NCBI RefSeq assembly: GCF_031755915.1 | Contig: NC_083379.1 | Coordinates: 19,055,501 to 19,119,500 of the forward strand | Source of the DNA: Ziziphus jujuba | Taxonomy: Eukaryota; Streptophyta; Magnoliopsida; Rosales; Rhamnaceae | DNA length: 64,000 nt | Reading direction: 5' to 3' | Shown here: positions 11,305 to 26,765 of the stretch, piece after piece | How positions within the stretch are numbered: the stretch's first letter is position 1 | Layout: each line of letters begins with the position of its first letter | The notes under the pieces: generated by a model | What the model was told of the DNA's origin: nothing | Databases searched by the model: none | What the model saw: the letters and a program-made list of their open reading frames with translations, nothing else | Program-made: the position numbers and the translations under genes

Positions 11305-12452
11305 AGCTGGAAATACTAGCAGTTTTAATCATTTGGTACCATGTAAATATGAATATTATTACCTTTACGTTTCGGGTAATTAATTAAATGTCGGGTTTCA
11401 TTTCTTAGCCTTTAATGAGTAGTTGAATCTAATGGTTCAGACAAAGTAGAAACATGAACTTTTGGCTGATATAATGTACTTTGTCTGTCATCATAATCCT
11501 TTTTTTTTTTTTTTTTTTTAACATATTGTTTTGCCATAGTGAAATGACGAATGACATGTATCTCATTCACATGTATGCACATCCTAAAATTAAATAAGTG
11601 AAGAAATTTGGGGAAAAAAAAAATGAAATAATTTGTTCTACTTCCTACATGTGTTAACCATCCTCGGTCTCTATTCCGGGTAAAACAAATAAAAAATAAA
11701 AAATAATCTACTTTTTAAATCTTGTTTACTTCCAGATTAAGGTATGCATTGACTCATTGACCTTTTAAGGTCTAGATCATCTTGACTTAGAAATATTGAT
11801 TCAGTCAGAAAATTAGAAAAGTAATTTGTATTAGTTTTTGCTACACTTAATTGTCGGATTGGTGATTTAACTAGTGATGGTGTAGGTAGATTCAGAGTGA
11901 GTGAGATATAAATTGATTGAGAATGAGACGTATTGAAGAATCTCTTGAAGATCCCTTGAATAGATTAACCTTGTCATGGTGAATATTGAAACCGTTATTC
12001 AAACGTGTACTGGCCAGACATATGCCACCCAACCTTATCATGAAGAATATGGGGGCTCAACTCCTTCCTTTGTCTGATTGATGCTCTGCTCTGCTCTGCT
12101 TTTCTCTGTATCAATATATGAATACATAAATAAAAATATATGCATATGTTTAAATAAATCTCATCATTTGATGTAAATCTTATACACTCTGTATGTATAT
12201 CTATCTTAATTATAATAACTAGCATTATATATATAAAATGGCCGGCCGCCTCAATAATGTATTATTATCCACTGTTAATTGAATTCCGCTCAAGAAGGAA
12301 GGTCTCTCATATCATGTAATAATATTCTTTGTTGTTAATATATATGGATACGTTGGATTTGGTGGGCATCCGCAGCCGTCTCTGACTATGACAGACCAGC
12401 AAACCCATTTGGCTATTATGGCTGATAAACCTTGTGTGTCTAGGTTTATTTA

Positions 12453-15224
<2,772 letters not shown>

Positions 15225-15543
15225 AATTTGGCCCAATACCCTCATTTATTTGAAGGGTGTTAATGAAATGTACCCATCATAATTGAATCCTTTTTATTTT
15301 ATCTTCTCATATTTAAATATTCCTAAATAATCCTTTTCAAATATCAAAAAAGAAAACATCAAGCCCTAAATGGATGACGACGAAGAAGAAGAGGAAGAGA
15401 AAGTGAGAGAGAATGGCGACCCTCCCCGGTCTTGGCCTCGGAGTCGCCACCTTCAGCATCTACTTGGTCGAAAACTTCGACGAATCAAAAAAAAATTTCA
15501 CTGTCCTTTGCTATGATTCAGGTTCTGTTTTTTGGTTTTTAAA

Positions 15544-18073
15544 GGGGTGTATTTAATTTATACTTTTAATGATTTTTAATAATTTTTTTTAAGTAATAGA
15601 TTTTTATGGATTTGTTGGATTTTTATGGATTTAAACAGAGTTTATAAAAGTATGATAGACTTTCATTTTAATGACTTTTAAATACTTTTAACGAATTTTA
15701 AAAATACTTATAATATAACCATATATTAAAAAGTATAATTTACTTAAAAATGAAAATGAGAAAATTATCAAAAATGAAACGAACAATCCATTACTACTAA
15801 CAAATATTAAATATCTAATATTCATTTTTTTAAAATACTAACAATCTCATTGTTATGTGTAAAAAGGAATCTATTGTTCATTATCATTAAAATATTCAAC
15901 ATCATTCCACATATTAGTAGCTATAGCATCTCTCCATTGATTTGCATGCTCTCTTTGTTCTTCTTGAGTCTCAATAATTGGTTCAGAATCATCCTCCTCA
16001 TTAACTGGTATTGCTGAAGATGATGAACCTTCATCATCTTGTTCTTCTGTAAACTGTTTTACGAATCAAACAATCTTGAAAATTTCGGCCGACAGTCAGT
16101 AAAAATGTTGCAAGCATCTCTTCAACACAAATAAATCTTGTATCATATAGTAATGTTTTTTCTTTGATGATGTTACATAACTTTAGAAACACATCAGGAT
16201 ACATTCTATAAACTTGCTGAAAGTTTGTCAGTTCCTCATTCAATATTTTGTGTACGTAGTCGTATCCAATTGACGTTTTTGATCTTTTGGATAGTGGACG
16301 TTGAATATGATTACTATACGTGTTAACTATGAGTTCATGTAGTACCTGGAGAATTGCTCTAATAGCTATCAAAGAATTTTTAACTTTGCCCTGCAATTCT
16401 TTCTTCATACTCTTCTTCTTCCATCTCTTCCTCTTCTATTTCTTCTTTGTCTATATTGGAATAAGACATTGTAAAAGAAGCCTCCTGATCAAATTATTAA
16501 AAAAAAAGGCATAAAAAATTATTAAAAAATTAGATCATTATTTTAGTACACGTGTTAAGCTTAATAATAACTCAAAAAATAATGAAAAAAATAATCATCT
16601 AATGATCAAAGATCTAAAAAAGAATTTAAATGCATATTCATAATAATCATATATATATATATATAAAAAGTCAAACTCATTCTATTACTATTTTATACTA
16701 ACAAAAAATAATAATAATAATAATAAGTTAGATACTCAAAATAAAAATAACATCCTTAAAACAATGCATTTTAAAATCACTCAATTTTGCAATTCAAAGT
16801 TAATCCAGTCGAAACGCTCTTGGGGTGTCATTTTGAAGAACTCGATTAGTGATCACATGAATGCAGAATAGTGATCTACCAAATACTGATGCATGCCCGC
16901 CTGGATGTGACTAGTTAACCCAGAATTAATAGCCTTAACATTGAGGTGTCTAATTCATAGCACAAATATACCAATTAAAATGGATACAGAAATTAAAATG
17001 GCACAAAAATCAGTCCTTTTCCTTTTCATTAACCACCAACAGTATTGGTACATAAACTACTGCATTGCCCATCAAGCATTAAAAAATAAAAATAAAAAAT
17101 AAAAACTACTATGTTGCTTATATCTATGTGTTCATGTGTATTTGTGTACATGAACAACATGCCTATAATGATTAAAATCAAATTTCTCTGTTTTTCTTCT
17201 TTCTAAGAAAATGCATCATCAACAACCTTTTAAAAAATAGGAAAAAGGAGAGAAAGTGCAAACAAAATTATGCCACAAAAAAATGATGCATAGCCACCAA
17301 TTATATACCCAAAACAAATCAAGGTTTATTCACCAAAAAAAAAGAAAAGAAAAAAAAGTCAAGATTTAATTGTTACGTCTCCTACTCTCGTACAATCATT
17401 ACATTCTACTTCTAATAAGACAAAACTGAACAGAAAAAGAAAAAGAAAAACAGTTTCTACCGTAAAAAAAATCATCATCATCACAAAATAATCACCTTAT
17501 ATATATATATGTTTTTTTTTATTGGTGAGGGATTTCTATTCATCAAAAAGTAATTTCAGTACAATAGTCAAAAGTCATATAAAATAATGGAAAAAAAGAG
17601 TAACCGCACTCTTCTCTATCATAAAATCCAAACCACATATCAAAAAATATACAACATACTGGAAATTTTTTAAGATGATTGAGACAGAAGAATACCGAGA
17701 AGCTTCCCTTCAACTTGCAACAGTGCCTTTTCAGTATCTTCTATATTTTTTAAAAGTCAGCAATTTTCTTTGGGGTAACTGGTGGAAAAATTAGGAGAAC
17801 TTCTATTTATATCTCTCACAAAAAAGTTTAGAAAATTAATCAAAAGTCTAAATCTATAAAAATCAAGTACAAATTGAATACATCTTTAATTTTAAAGATT
17901 TAAAAAAGTCATAATTAAATACATTACAACTTTTATAGACTTTATCAAAATCTTTAAAAGTCAGGATTAAACACCCTTTTACTTTTAAAAGTATTTAAAA
18001 GTCTATATTTAATACACCAATACTTTTAAAATCTACAAAAGTCATTAAAAGTTAAAATTGAATACATCCCCCT
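15544..18073 (-). mobile_element. PIF/Harbinger-type DNA transposon, internally deleted
   Basis: The left end GGGGTGTATTTAATTTATAC is mirrored at the right end, whose reverse complement reads GGGGGATGTATTCAATTTTA. A G-run followed by TGTATTCAATTT is typical of dicot PIF/Harbinger termini. The right flank is TTA and the left flank is an A/T-rich tta-aa, consistent with the 3-bp TWA target duplication of this superfamily, though not perfectly conserved. Subterminal regions (15600-15780 and 17800-18050) contain many aaaagt/acttt repeats. It encodes transposase remnants on the minus strand and sits in intron 1 of the broken gene at 15369-19164. Confidence 0.75.
15871..16469 (-). pseudogene. Harbinger transposase, N- and C-terminal remnants joined by deletion
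   Basis: Read on the minus strand, an acidic start (MSYSNIDKEEIEEEEMEEEE) begins at 16469 and is then frameshifted. 16408-16034 carries the plant Harbinger N-terminal region, with a YRMYPDVFLKLCNII-like block and an EEMLATFLLTVGRNFQ block. Immediately after comes an acidic linker and the tail QREHANQWRDAIATNMWND, ending at 15871; this tail is characteristic of the transposase C-terminus. The central DDE catalytic domain, normally 150-200 residues, is missing, so the protein could not cut DNA. A possible remnant of the element's Myb-like second gene (FFKMTPQERFDWINFELQN) lies near 16790-16850 on the same strand. Confidence 0.7.
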
Positions 18074-19164
18074 TATGGTGTTTTTGTGTTATGACTGTGC
18101 TTTTGGATGAGATTGTGCAATCCATTGAGCAACGGTTGAAGTTGATTAAAAAGGCCTAGCCGTTCGTTGACCCGATTTTGGACCCAGTATTGTTGGTGCT
18201 TGGTATCATTGGTTTGATCTTGAAGGAGGTTGATGGTGAAAACAGTAAGGAGGAGAGGGTTTGAGTTAGACTTCTTGCTGCTGATTACAAGTTTTGGACT
18301 AAGCTTTGGTCTCGATTTGATCCTACTACAGGTAATTTTGGTTAAGTGTTTGGTCTCCTTTCAATCTGTGAATTTATTTATTTATTATTAATTTTTTTAC
18401 TTTTTATTTAGAGAAATGGAAGAGAAAGAAATAAATTTTGAAGTATTTTTAAAGGTTCCAAATTTTCGCTACTTTGTGCTTGTGTGAGAGTGCAGGTTGA
18501 AAGTATATATCTGGACTTGAATTTGTTGGATAAGTTTTAGGAAAAAAGTTTATTGTGATATGCACCGTATATATGAGCTTTTGTTTACATGGAGCGTATC
18601 TGTTTTCTTTGAAATTATATAAATGCTATTACTTAAATTCTAAATGACATGCAAATAGCTTCTTGATTCATGCTATATGGTTAATAGTCCAATGCACTTG
18701 GCAAGCTGCAAATGTACCTTTCGAAACTCACTTGCTTATGAGGATAATCCAAATGGTTGGACAGCTATCTATGTAGTTGTATAATGCATGTGGCAGAAAG
18801 TTGAATTCAAAAGACATTAGTCTTGGGAAATATTTTCAATTAATGTGTGCAGAATACCCTCACCTCAATGGCATGAAGAAATTGCTTAAATATTTGCTAG
18901 GATATGAAAATTGATGTAATTTTTTGTAACATTGTCTCTTTTCTATTGTATCATTTTGATCTTCTAATAATGCTCTGAATTGTCAAAACACTTGAGCCTT
19001 TTATATTTTAATTTAAAGCATTTTTTTAATGAAATTTATGATTTTCAATTGAATACTTCATACGTGAAACAGGTAAAATTGAGTTTTTAGATCCAAAAAC
19101 AACTGTTCTTGTACCTGAAGACAGATATGGAATTCATGCAATTGATACCTTGGACCCTGAGATG

Positions 19165-20540
19165 GTAAGCCCTAAATTCTTTTCTTTAAATTTATTAAAG
19201 TTCTTATATTATGAAGCTAATTTTTGCTTCTATTTTGGTACGTGTATGAATTTTTTTAAGGAGAAACTTCCAGATTTCCTTTGCAGATATTTCATACTAT
19301 CCTGGTTTTGGAGGATTGCCTGCATCCTTCTAGAATCCCAAACCCTTTGTTGATATCCTCAACAGTTCCTTCTCTCTATCTTGTCAGTTTTGGTGTTTGT
19401 GTTGTTCAAAGTGTAGTCTGAAATATTTATTCCAGTTCAAACTAAAGCTCAAATTATCAATTCTAATGGCATCTTATGGAGTATATGTAGGCAACACAAC
19501 GATTTTTTATATTATAATGAGCGGCCCATCCTATTAAGTGGCATCTTTAATAATGTATTCATTTGCATGCTTTTACTACTTGGTTTATGCAGACAAGTTT
19601 CACTTTGAACTATATGTCTCTCACAATAACTTCATGTAAGATTCTCTAATAATAATTTTCAATCCTTCACACTTAACATGGTAATGTTGCCAACTTGTTA
19701 ACCTCACTAGTATCTGTAGGAAATTGATAATAAAGCTCTGCCTCCTAGAGTTGTTTACTTTGCATTTTGGAAGGTAGAGGATGTGGTTAGCTTTTAGCAG
19801 CATGCTAGAAAAGGGCTTTGTCTTAGGCAAAATTGCAATAAAAAAAGCAAACAACTTTGATGACAAACACCTATTGTCTTCAACATGTTGCCTTCTTTTG
19901 ATTAAAATAGGGGAAAAAAAAAAGAGTTCACTAAGAAAATAAGTGATGGTGCTTGAAGTGGATAAGAAATTTCAGGTTTTCAGAGAAGAAAAGAAAAATG
20001 AAACAGCCTTGCAGGTGCAGAGCATAAAAGTTACTAGTGCAGGTTCTGCCTTAATGAAGTAAATCAAATCAGCGCAAATGAAGTACAGGTTTATCAAAAG
20101 ATGCAGTGTGGAAGAAAAAGAAAAAGATATCCTTCACCACTAGCTTTTCTAGTCAATTAAAATACTAATAGTAATAATAATAAAAGAAAAACTTAAGTAC
20201 TATTACATGTATTGAAAACACAACTTCGATCAATGTGGCTCTAGGTCATATAGAAATTGTTATGCTCGGAGCACATCATTTTAGGCAATCATTATTAATG
20301 CTTTAACTCCATGTTTTCCCTATTGATTTTAGAAGCAATTTTTAAAGTTATTTTGCAACTTCTAGGAATTTTTGGATCATACGATGATTCCCAGAATCAG
20401 TAGATTAAATTATAATTATAAATGGTCTACTTCAAGCTATCTTTTGAGAAGTAGTAACTTGGCTAATGTTGCCCTTTTTCTTTTATTCATTGCAAAACAA
20501 GTTTAACTTTTAAAAAAGAAACACAGTTTTGGAAGGATTA
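19165..20540. other. Intergenic, no gene seen
   Basis: AT-rich DNA without recognised coding sequence or repeat. Confidence 0.55.
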
Positions 20541-20549
20541 TCGACGGCA

Positions 20550-21060
20550 TCCATCGGTAATACCGATGGTCCTTCAGTAATTTTGGTCGTCCAGATTTTT
20601 TTGGCCATTTGGTAAGGTATTAGTGCGTTTTGTTTTCTTTCTTATGTTTTTTATCACTAAAGAAGGTTGCACTCAAAATTTTTCATGATGCATTACATAA
20701 ATAAAAAGTAGTTGTAATGAGTTTTGATGATTGTGGAAGAAAAATTTTAAATGAAAATTTACCAATGGGGTCCATCGGTATTCGGTAATTTTTTATTATG
20801 TAATTTAAAAAATTTTTTAATTATGCCGTCGGTAATTTTTTAATTATGTAAATTTTCATTTTAAATCGTTATTTCACAAATCATCAAAACTCATTACAAC
20901 TATTTTTTAATTATGTAGTGCACCATAGAAAATTTTGAGTGCAACCTTTTTTAATGATAAAAAACATAAGAAAGAAAAAAAAAAGATGCAATAATACATT
21001 ACCAAATGATAAAAAAAATCCAGCTGACCAAAATTACCAAAGGGCCATTTGTAATTTTCA
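20550..21060. repeat. Inverted repeat with ACCGAYGG motifs
   Basis: About 20560-20770 is mirrored at about 20860-21060. Examples are ggttgcactcaaaattttt near 20665, inverted near 20929-20950, and ggtaattttggt..ccag, with its mirror, near 20575 and 21030. Arms are roughly 200 bp around a spacer of about 90 bp. The arms and spacer carry short palindromes of the type CCATCGGTAATTACCGATGG. Such subterminal motifs are common at the ends of dicot CACTA elements, but no CACTA terminus is visible. Confidence 0.75.
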
Positions 21061-22130
21061 TTTGTCCTACTTTTTCAAATCAAAGCAACACAATTCAATC
21101 CGCTAACATCGATAATATATGTTTCCACCAAGAACATGCTAAATATAACTTTATTAATGATGGTGAATGAAAGACTCCACAAAAGATTTGGAAAAACTAA
21201 GAAAATTACAAATAAAATTGATTACCGACGCCCATTGGTATTACCGATGAAAACCATTGGTAATCCAATACAGGTCGCTATGTACTTGCTGGAAAAATTA
21301 CCGACGGTTTTCATCGATAGTTACTGATGGGCCATCAGGAATTTACATTTGTCCAATTTTTTCAAAACAAATAACTACAATTCAATCTGACAACTTCGAT
21401 AATGTATGTTTGCATGAAGAACATGCTAAATCTAACTTTATTAATGATCCTCAACAAAAGAACCCACAAAAAGATTGGAAAAAGTGAGAAAATTTCAAAT
21501 AAAGTTGATTATTGATGAGGCATCAGTAATTACCGATAAAAATCGTCGGTAATCCAATATAGGAGTCCATGTGCTTGCTAGAAAAATTACAGACGGTTTC
21601 ATCGATAATTACTAATACCCCATCGGTAATTTCAATTTGTTCATTTTTTCAACCCAAATCACCACAATTTAATCTGACAAACTTCAATAATATGTGTTTT
21701 CACCAAGAACATGCTAAATCTAACTTTATTAATGATTCTCAACAAAAGAATCCACAAAAACATCTTAAAAAGTGAGAAAATTTCAAATAAAGTTTATTAC
21801 CAATGGGGCATCGGTAATTATCGATGAAAACCGTTGTAATCCGATATAGGAGTCCATATGCTTGCTGGAAAAATTACAAATGGTTTCATTGGTAATTATC
21901 AATACCTCATTGGTAATTTTAATTTGACCATTTTTTTCAAAGCAAATCACCACAATTAAATCAAATAAGTTTGATAATGTGTGTTTCCACTAAGAGCATG
22001 CTAAATCTAACTTTATTAATGATCCTCAACAAAAGAATCCACATAAAGTTTGGAAAAAGTGAGAAAAATTCAAATAAAGTTGATTACCAATAGGCCATTG
22101 GTAATTATCGACGGGCCATCGGTAATCAAA
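21040..22130. repeat. Tandem repeat, ~288-bp unit, about 3.7 copies
   Basis: The landmark aagaacatgctaaat occurs near 21130, 21418 and 21707, with a variant near 21993, giving periods of 288, 289 and 286 bp. Each unit holds an AT-rich half (ttattaatgatcctcaacaaaagaa-like) and a half with ACCGAYGG palindromes. A partial inverted copy of the AT-rich half follows at about 22140-22210. Short open frames here are repeat artefacts. The structure is probably the subterminal or internal repeat block of a CACTA-like element, an inference from motif style only. Confidence 0.8.
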
Positions 22131-22386
22131 TTTGGTTGTAATTTTCTCGCTATTTCAAAACCTTTTGTGGATTATTTTGTTGAGAATCATTAATAAAGTT
22201 AAATTTAGCCTACATAATTAATATAGATAGTTAAAAAAATAAATAAATAAAAAACCTTATTAAGGCAACAAAAAATTTATCATTGTTCCTAAATTGCAAA
22301 ATACTAATATTTTATATGACTAATTTAGTTTTCTTCATAATGGTTTATGGTTTATGATTTATGTGTTATTTTCATGTATTTTGCAG

Positions 22387-22767
22387 AATTCAAGAGGTTT
22401 TAGCCTTTTCAAATGGGCAAATACAAGTACCGATAATTATGATAAAGATGTTGTAAATAGATTAAGAGGAAAAGTTAAAAAAAACTAGAAGATGAAATTA
22501 GGAATTTAGAAAATGTGATTGAAGAACAAAAAGAGAATAGAAGCAAATCATTTGGAAGATTTGCAAAAATGGGTGAGGCATAGTAGAAAACTAGAGAAAA
22601 AATGCATGAGACTTGATGATATGTGTAAGAAAAATGCAAGCATGGTTTATAAGTTACGGACTATATTATTCGTGTCTTGGACAATTTTCCTTTTTGTTTA
22701 TATATTGTTACACAAAAATAGCTACAAAACCATCTCAAGTGGGAAGTTGATGTATCTAGATAGTTAA
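22387..22767 (+). pseudogene. GRF-type zinc-finger/coiled-coil/membrane protein, C-terminal exon, broken
   Basis: After an acceptor (TTTTGCAG at 22379-22386) the frame reads N-S-R-G-F-S-L-F-K-W, which resembles the end of a plant GRF zinc finger (..C-x-F-F-x-W..). A basic segment, a Glu/Lys-rich coiled coil (LEDEIRNLENVIEEQKEN), a second heptad-rich stretch (HLEDLQKWVRHSRKLEKK) and a hydrophobic membrane-like segment (ILFVSWTIFLFVYILL) follow before the stop at 22767. Two frameshifts are needed to read this through, one in the A-run near 22480 and one near 22545. Similar GRF-coiled-coil-TM proteins are common, often transposon-linked, in plant genomes. The cysteine-rich upstream exon was not found. 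Confidence 0.6.
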
Positions 22768-23476
22768 AAATCCAACTGATTTGGTTTGTAAGCTACATGT
22801 AAATTAGAATTAATGGTAGCTTTTTGTTATTGAAATTAATGGCGTGTAGCATATTAGTGATAGTGTAGCTTGTAAGTGACAATGATTGTGTTACGGAATT
22901 AGTTATCTATAGTTATCTATAATAGTTTTTATTTGTTATGTTGTGTTTATATAATGTGTCATAATTAACTCCAAACTAATACTCATTTGTAAGTAGTTTA
23001 CAAGTTGTATTTTATGTGTAATGAATTCATCAAACACACAATGGAAACTAATACTTAAATGAAAGGACTCAATTGAAATGAATACTAAATACTAACATTT
23101 ATTGATCAAATCTGTTTAATAGTTTGTTCTCAAAATAATGGCCTACTACATATCAACTTGTACATTCTATAAATAAAGTAAACTACATACCTTTGATCTT
23201 TACATAACTACAAAACATGTAGGCCTTTATAACAAACTAAACATTGTCTTTACAAATAAAGATAAAGTAAAAACTTGTCCATAGCCTTATTCTTGGCTAT
23301 AACATCAAGTTGATAACCTAAATAGACAAAATAACACAGGCGTTTACAACTTGAGCCATAAACTGGTCCCAACTAACATATACATCAACAAAAGAAATTG
23401 GCCATTTACGTAACCAAATACACATCCAAAATAGGTACAATGTCAATACACATCCAAATACACATCACAACAACAT
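22768..23476. other. Intergenic, no gene seen
   Basis: AT-rich sequence between the GRF pseudogene and the end of the MULE pseudogene. Nothing recognisable. Confidence 0.5.
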
Positions 23477-26400
23477 TCATATATCAAAGTCAAAAATAGC
23501 AGCACTCTTCCCCTTTCCTTGTGGTTGTTTTCCTTCTGATCGTATGTCATTTTGGTTGGTGCGAGTGCTTGATCCTCCTCTACTTGTGCCTTCTCTTCCA
23601 GAATTACTATTTGATCTCCATGATTCTCCTTATATGAATAATAAACCACAGAACAGTACCACCAAATTAAAAAAAAAAAAAAAGAGTTGATATACAATTA
23701 CCACATTAGTAACTGTAACATGCAACCTTAATATATTAAACACAACGCATATTAATATCATACAACATGTGTATATAATTGCTACATTATTAACTGTAAC
23801 ATGAGTTAAACAAAAAATCACATTAATATCATTCCACTGCCTATATATATATTTTTATCACATTAGCAACACTAGCTTGACTAGACTGAGTTAAAGTCTA
23901 TTGCAGTAGAGTGGATTGAGTTTGGGTATGTGAATCAGTAATTGTTGGTGTTGTTGAACCTCTACTGTCATTGCTATTGCCACCATCTCTGCCTCTGCAT
24001 GTTACCCTTTTTCCCCTGCCTTTACCTTTTATCCCTATTACCCTGCCTTTGCCAGAACTATTTGTTGAAATTCCTCCAATCGGAATGCTTATGAGGCAGT
24101 TTTTTTTCTAACTAAAAAATAAGGTCAAAGTAAATATAAATACCATGAAATTGAAATTCATACCACATGTGGAGCTTTAGTTGATTGGGATTCAACTTGT
24201 GTGCTTGAGGTTGCAATAGTTGGTGCTAGTGTGGTAGAATCATTACTCTTTTTGGCTCATTGTGGCATATTAACAGGTGGCCTCCTACAGCTTCTCTTAT
24301 TATGGCCCCACTCTTGACAGATAGTACATTGAATGCATCCTTCTACTTTTGACACTCTGTATGCATTCTCTCTCTCACGAGGGTCTCTTTTCCTTATTAA
24401 AGAAAAGCATGAAATGTCATGTATATATGGTAGTTCATTTATCTATCACTTCCGACATGTACACGTGCAGCTTTTCCAATCTATAATATGCTTTTCTAGC
24501 AATGATTCTACTTCGTACATGGCTACTCTAGCCCAAGATGGCAAACAACATCTGCTGTCAATCTTAAGCTGCTCCAATTTTTCCAACATTGCTAGATAGA
24601 TATGTGTGGTGTGGTTTTTAATTTTCTCACTCTTTTCTCTCATTCTAACCATCAAATTTTTCCTAATCTCCTCCAACATTGTAAGGGTAGGTTTGCTTCT
24701 AGCATCCCCAAGATATGCATTTAAAGACTCACTAATGTTGCTGGTTAGTATGTCACACATCAAATATTCCCAAAAGCAGTGCTTGCTCCTCTCCCTAGGT
24801 GTAGTTTCTCCAACAATTCCACTGCCTTTGTATCAACCTTCTTCATGTTCTCTAATCTCATCAAATATTCAAGGATTGTTGTAGCTCTAGCTATGCTCTA
24901 TATCATCTGTTTAAATAGCATCCCCTTGTACAGCTTGTAAAAGTTAGCGTGCAAATGATTCACATAGAACCTGTAGTCAACATTTGAAAAGAACTCCTCC
25001 ATTGCAGGCACCAAGCCCTACATTGAAGTCAGTATTCATAACACTGATTCAACCAAAAAAGAAAACCATAAAGTAATAGAAATCACAACACTAAGTCATA
25101 AAGTAATAGAGAACACAGTAGTTTTCCTGCAAAACAGATAAAAATTACCCTTAAATGAAAAAGTAATAGAAAACCATAAAGTAACGGAAAACTATAAAGT
25201 AAATAGAAAATCATAAAGTAATATAGAACACAGTTTTCCATGTAAAACAAATAACACTTACTTTAAAATGAGTTAAAAAAAAAATGAAGTCATAGACTAA
25301 AGGTAGCACATTAAGGCAACTTGTACATTGTACGAAGCCATAAAGCCATAATATAGTCACATGACAAAGAATTATTAAATAAAAAAAATTAAACTTTACA
25401 CATTTTTTTTATGGATCACTAATAAAAGTGATATCTTGGCCATCTCTTATCTTACCAATATCACAAATTAGATATTGAAGGAATCAAGTGTGTAAATCCT
25501 TGTATGTTTTTGCAAAGAGGAACATTTGAGTGTTGGGATCTGTTCCAACAGCAGAAAGTAGCATGCCTCCACATGCACCCTTTAGGTGGCACGATCCAAC
25601 CCTATGAATGGTTCCAACTAAAACCCTTTTTTTGTAAGTAACTAAACAAATGTAAATTTTTTTAATAATAGACTTCCCATTGTCATCTGCCATTTTCATT
25701 CTACATATGCTTCCGGGATTCCTCTTTATTATCTCTGCACAGCAATCTCAAAGTATCCCATATTACTCACCCATATGTCCTTTAACTACGGATGGAAATT
25801 TGCCCCATACAACCCGAAAATCGTAGTGCACCGCCTCTAATAGGGCAGTTTTTCCCTAAAAACTTAGAATTATAGGGCGTTCTCGGGGAAAAATTTTAAT
25901 GCCTGAATTGGGGTTGGGCCGAGATGGAGCATTAGAAACCCCGACCCAATCCTGGCTTGGTATATATAATTATTTATCTTTTTTTATAATATTTTCATTT
26001 ATATAAATGAATGAATAATTGAATATTGATATGTCGTATTTTGTCTTCTTATAAACTCTAATCGAGCTGCCACCAAGTTTCACCTCCTTTAACTTAAACT
26101 TGGCACCAACCGTCGCCTTCATAACCTTCACAAACAACTGCTGCCAGCCACAAACAATTGTCAGCCACAAACAACCTCGCCGATCAGGGCCTCAATAAAC
26201 TCAACTCTCTCAACCTCTCAAAGCTTTGCCCATGCGGACCAAAATCTTTCACTGAAGGACGAACGTTGCAACGTCACCCTCTTTCAACGCAGCCTTTATG
26301 GCATCATCTTCTCTTAATGTAGCCATTGCAGCATGGTGTCACCCCCTCGCAACTTCATCTCCTCTCAACGCAACTATCGTAGCCTAAAAGGTAAAACGTT

Positions 26401-26765
26401 GCCAATGCTAGAAATGGAAAATGATTTTGGAAATTTTTCTTCTAATTCTTTTGATTTGATGAGAGTTTGATAAATTGATAATGTGAGTAGTTACTTAATT
26501 TTACTAATGCATGTTTTGTTTCTTTTACCTAAATATATATTTTTTATTTTAATAGTGCTATAAAATGTGACCTCCTGGTCATTTATTTAATTTTTGGACT
26601 TTAATTTCTTGATTTTTTCAATACTAAAAGAACAATTTATATATGATTTACTCTACTCCATCTCTATATATATTCATGAAAGTTAAGCTTAGATAATGAA
26701 AGTCAATAGAAAAACGCAAAAGTAGAAAAGTAGAGAGAATAAAAGTATAAACTAGGTAGTGGTGT

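Larger units (their letters stand above)
15369..19164 (+). pseudogene. Broken, unidentified conserved-looking gene in three exons
   Basis: Three coding-like blocks with matching splice signals lie in order. Block 1 (about 15369 or 15413 to 15519, donor GTTCTG) has two possible frames: an acidic M-D-D-D-E.. start, or an M-A-T-L-P-G-L-G.. start. Block 2 (about 18096-18331) reads VQSIEQRLKLIKK, then a stop, then ILDPVLLVLGIIGL and KEVDGENSKEERV, another stop, then LLAADYKFWTKLWSRFDP. Block 3 (19073-19164) reads KIEFLDPKTTVLVPEDRYG and IDTLDPEM before GTAAGC. The phase is consistent across the block 2-3 junction (G split by the intron). Two in-frame stops in block 2 and the transposon in intron 1 show it is dead or partial. 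I do not recognise the family. No further exon was found downstream. Confidence 0.55.

Noticed and set aside
16320..16514. Plus-strand 64-codon frame
   Set aside because: It is the opposite strand of the Harbinger transposase remnant.
21136..21775. Three similar open frames of 63-76 codons
   Set aside because: They recur with the 288-bp repeat period and are not proteins.
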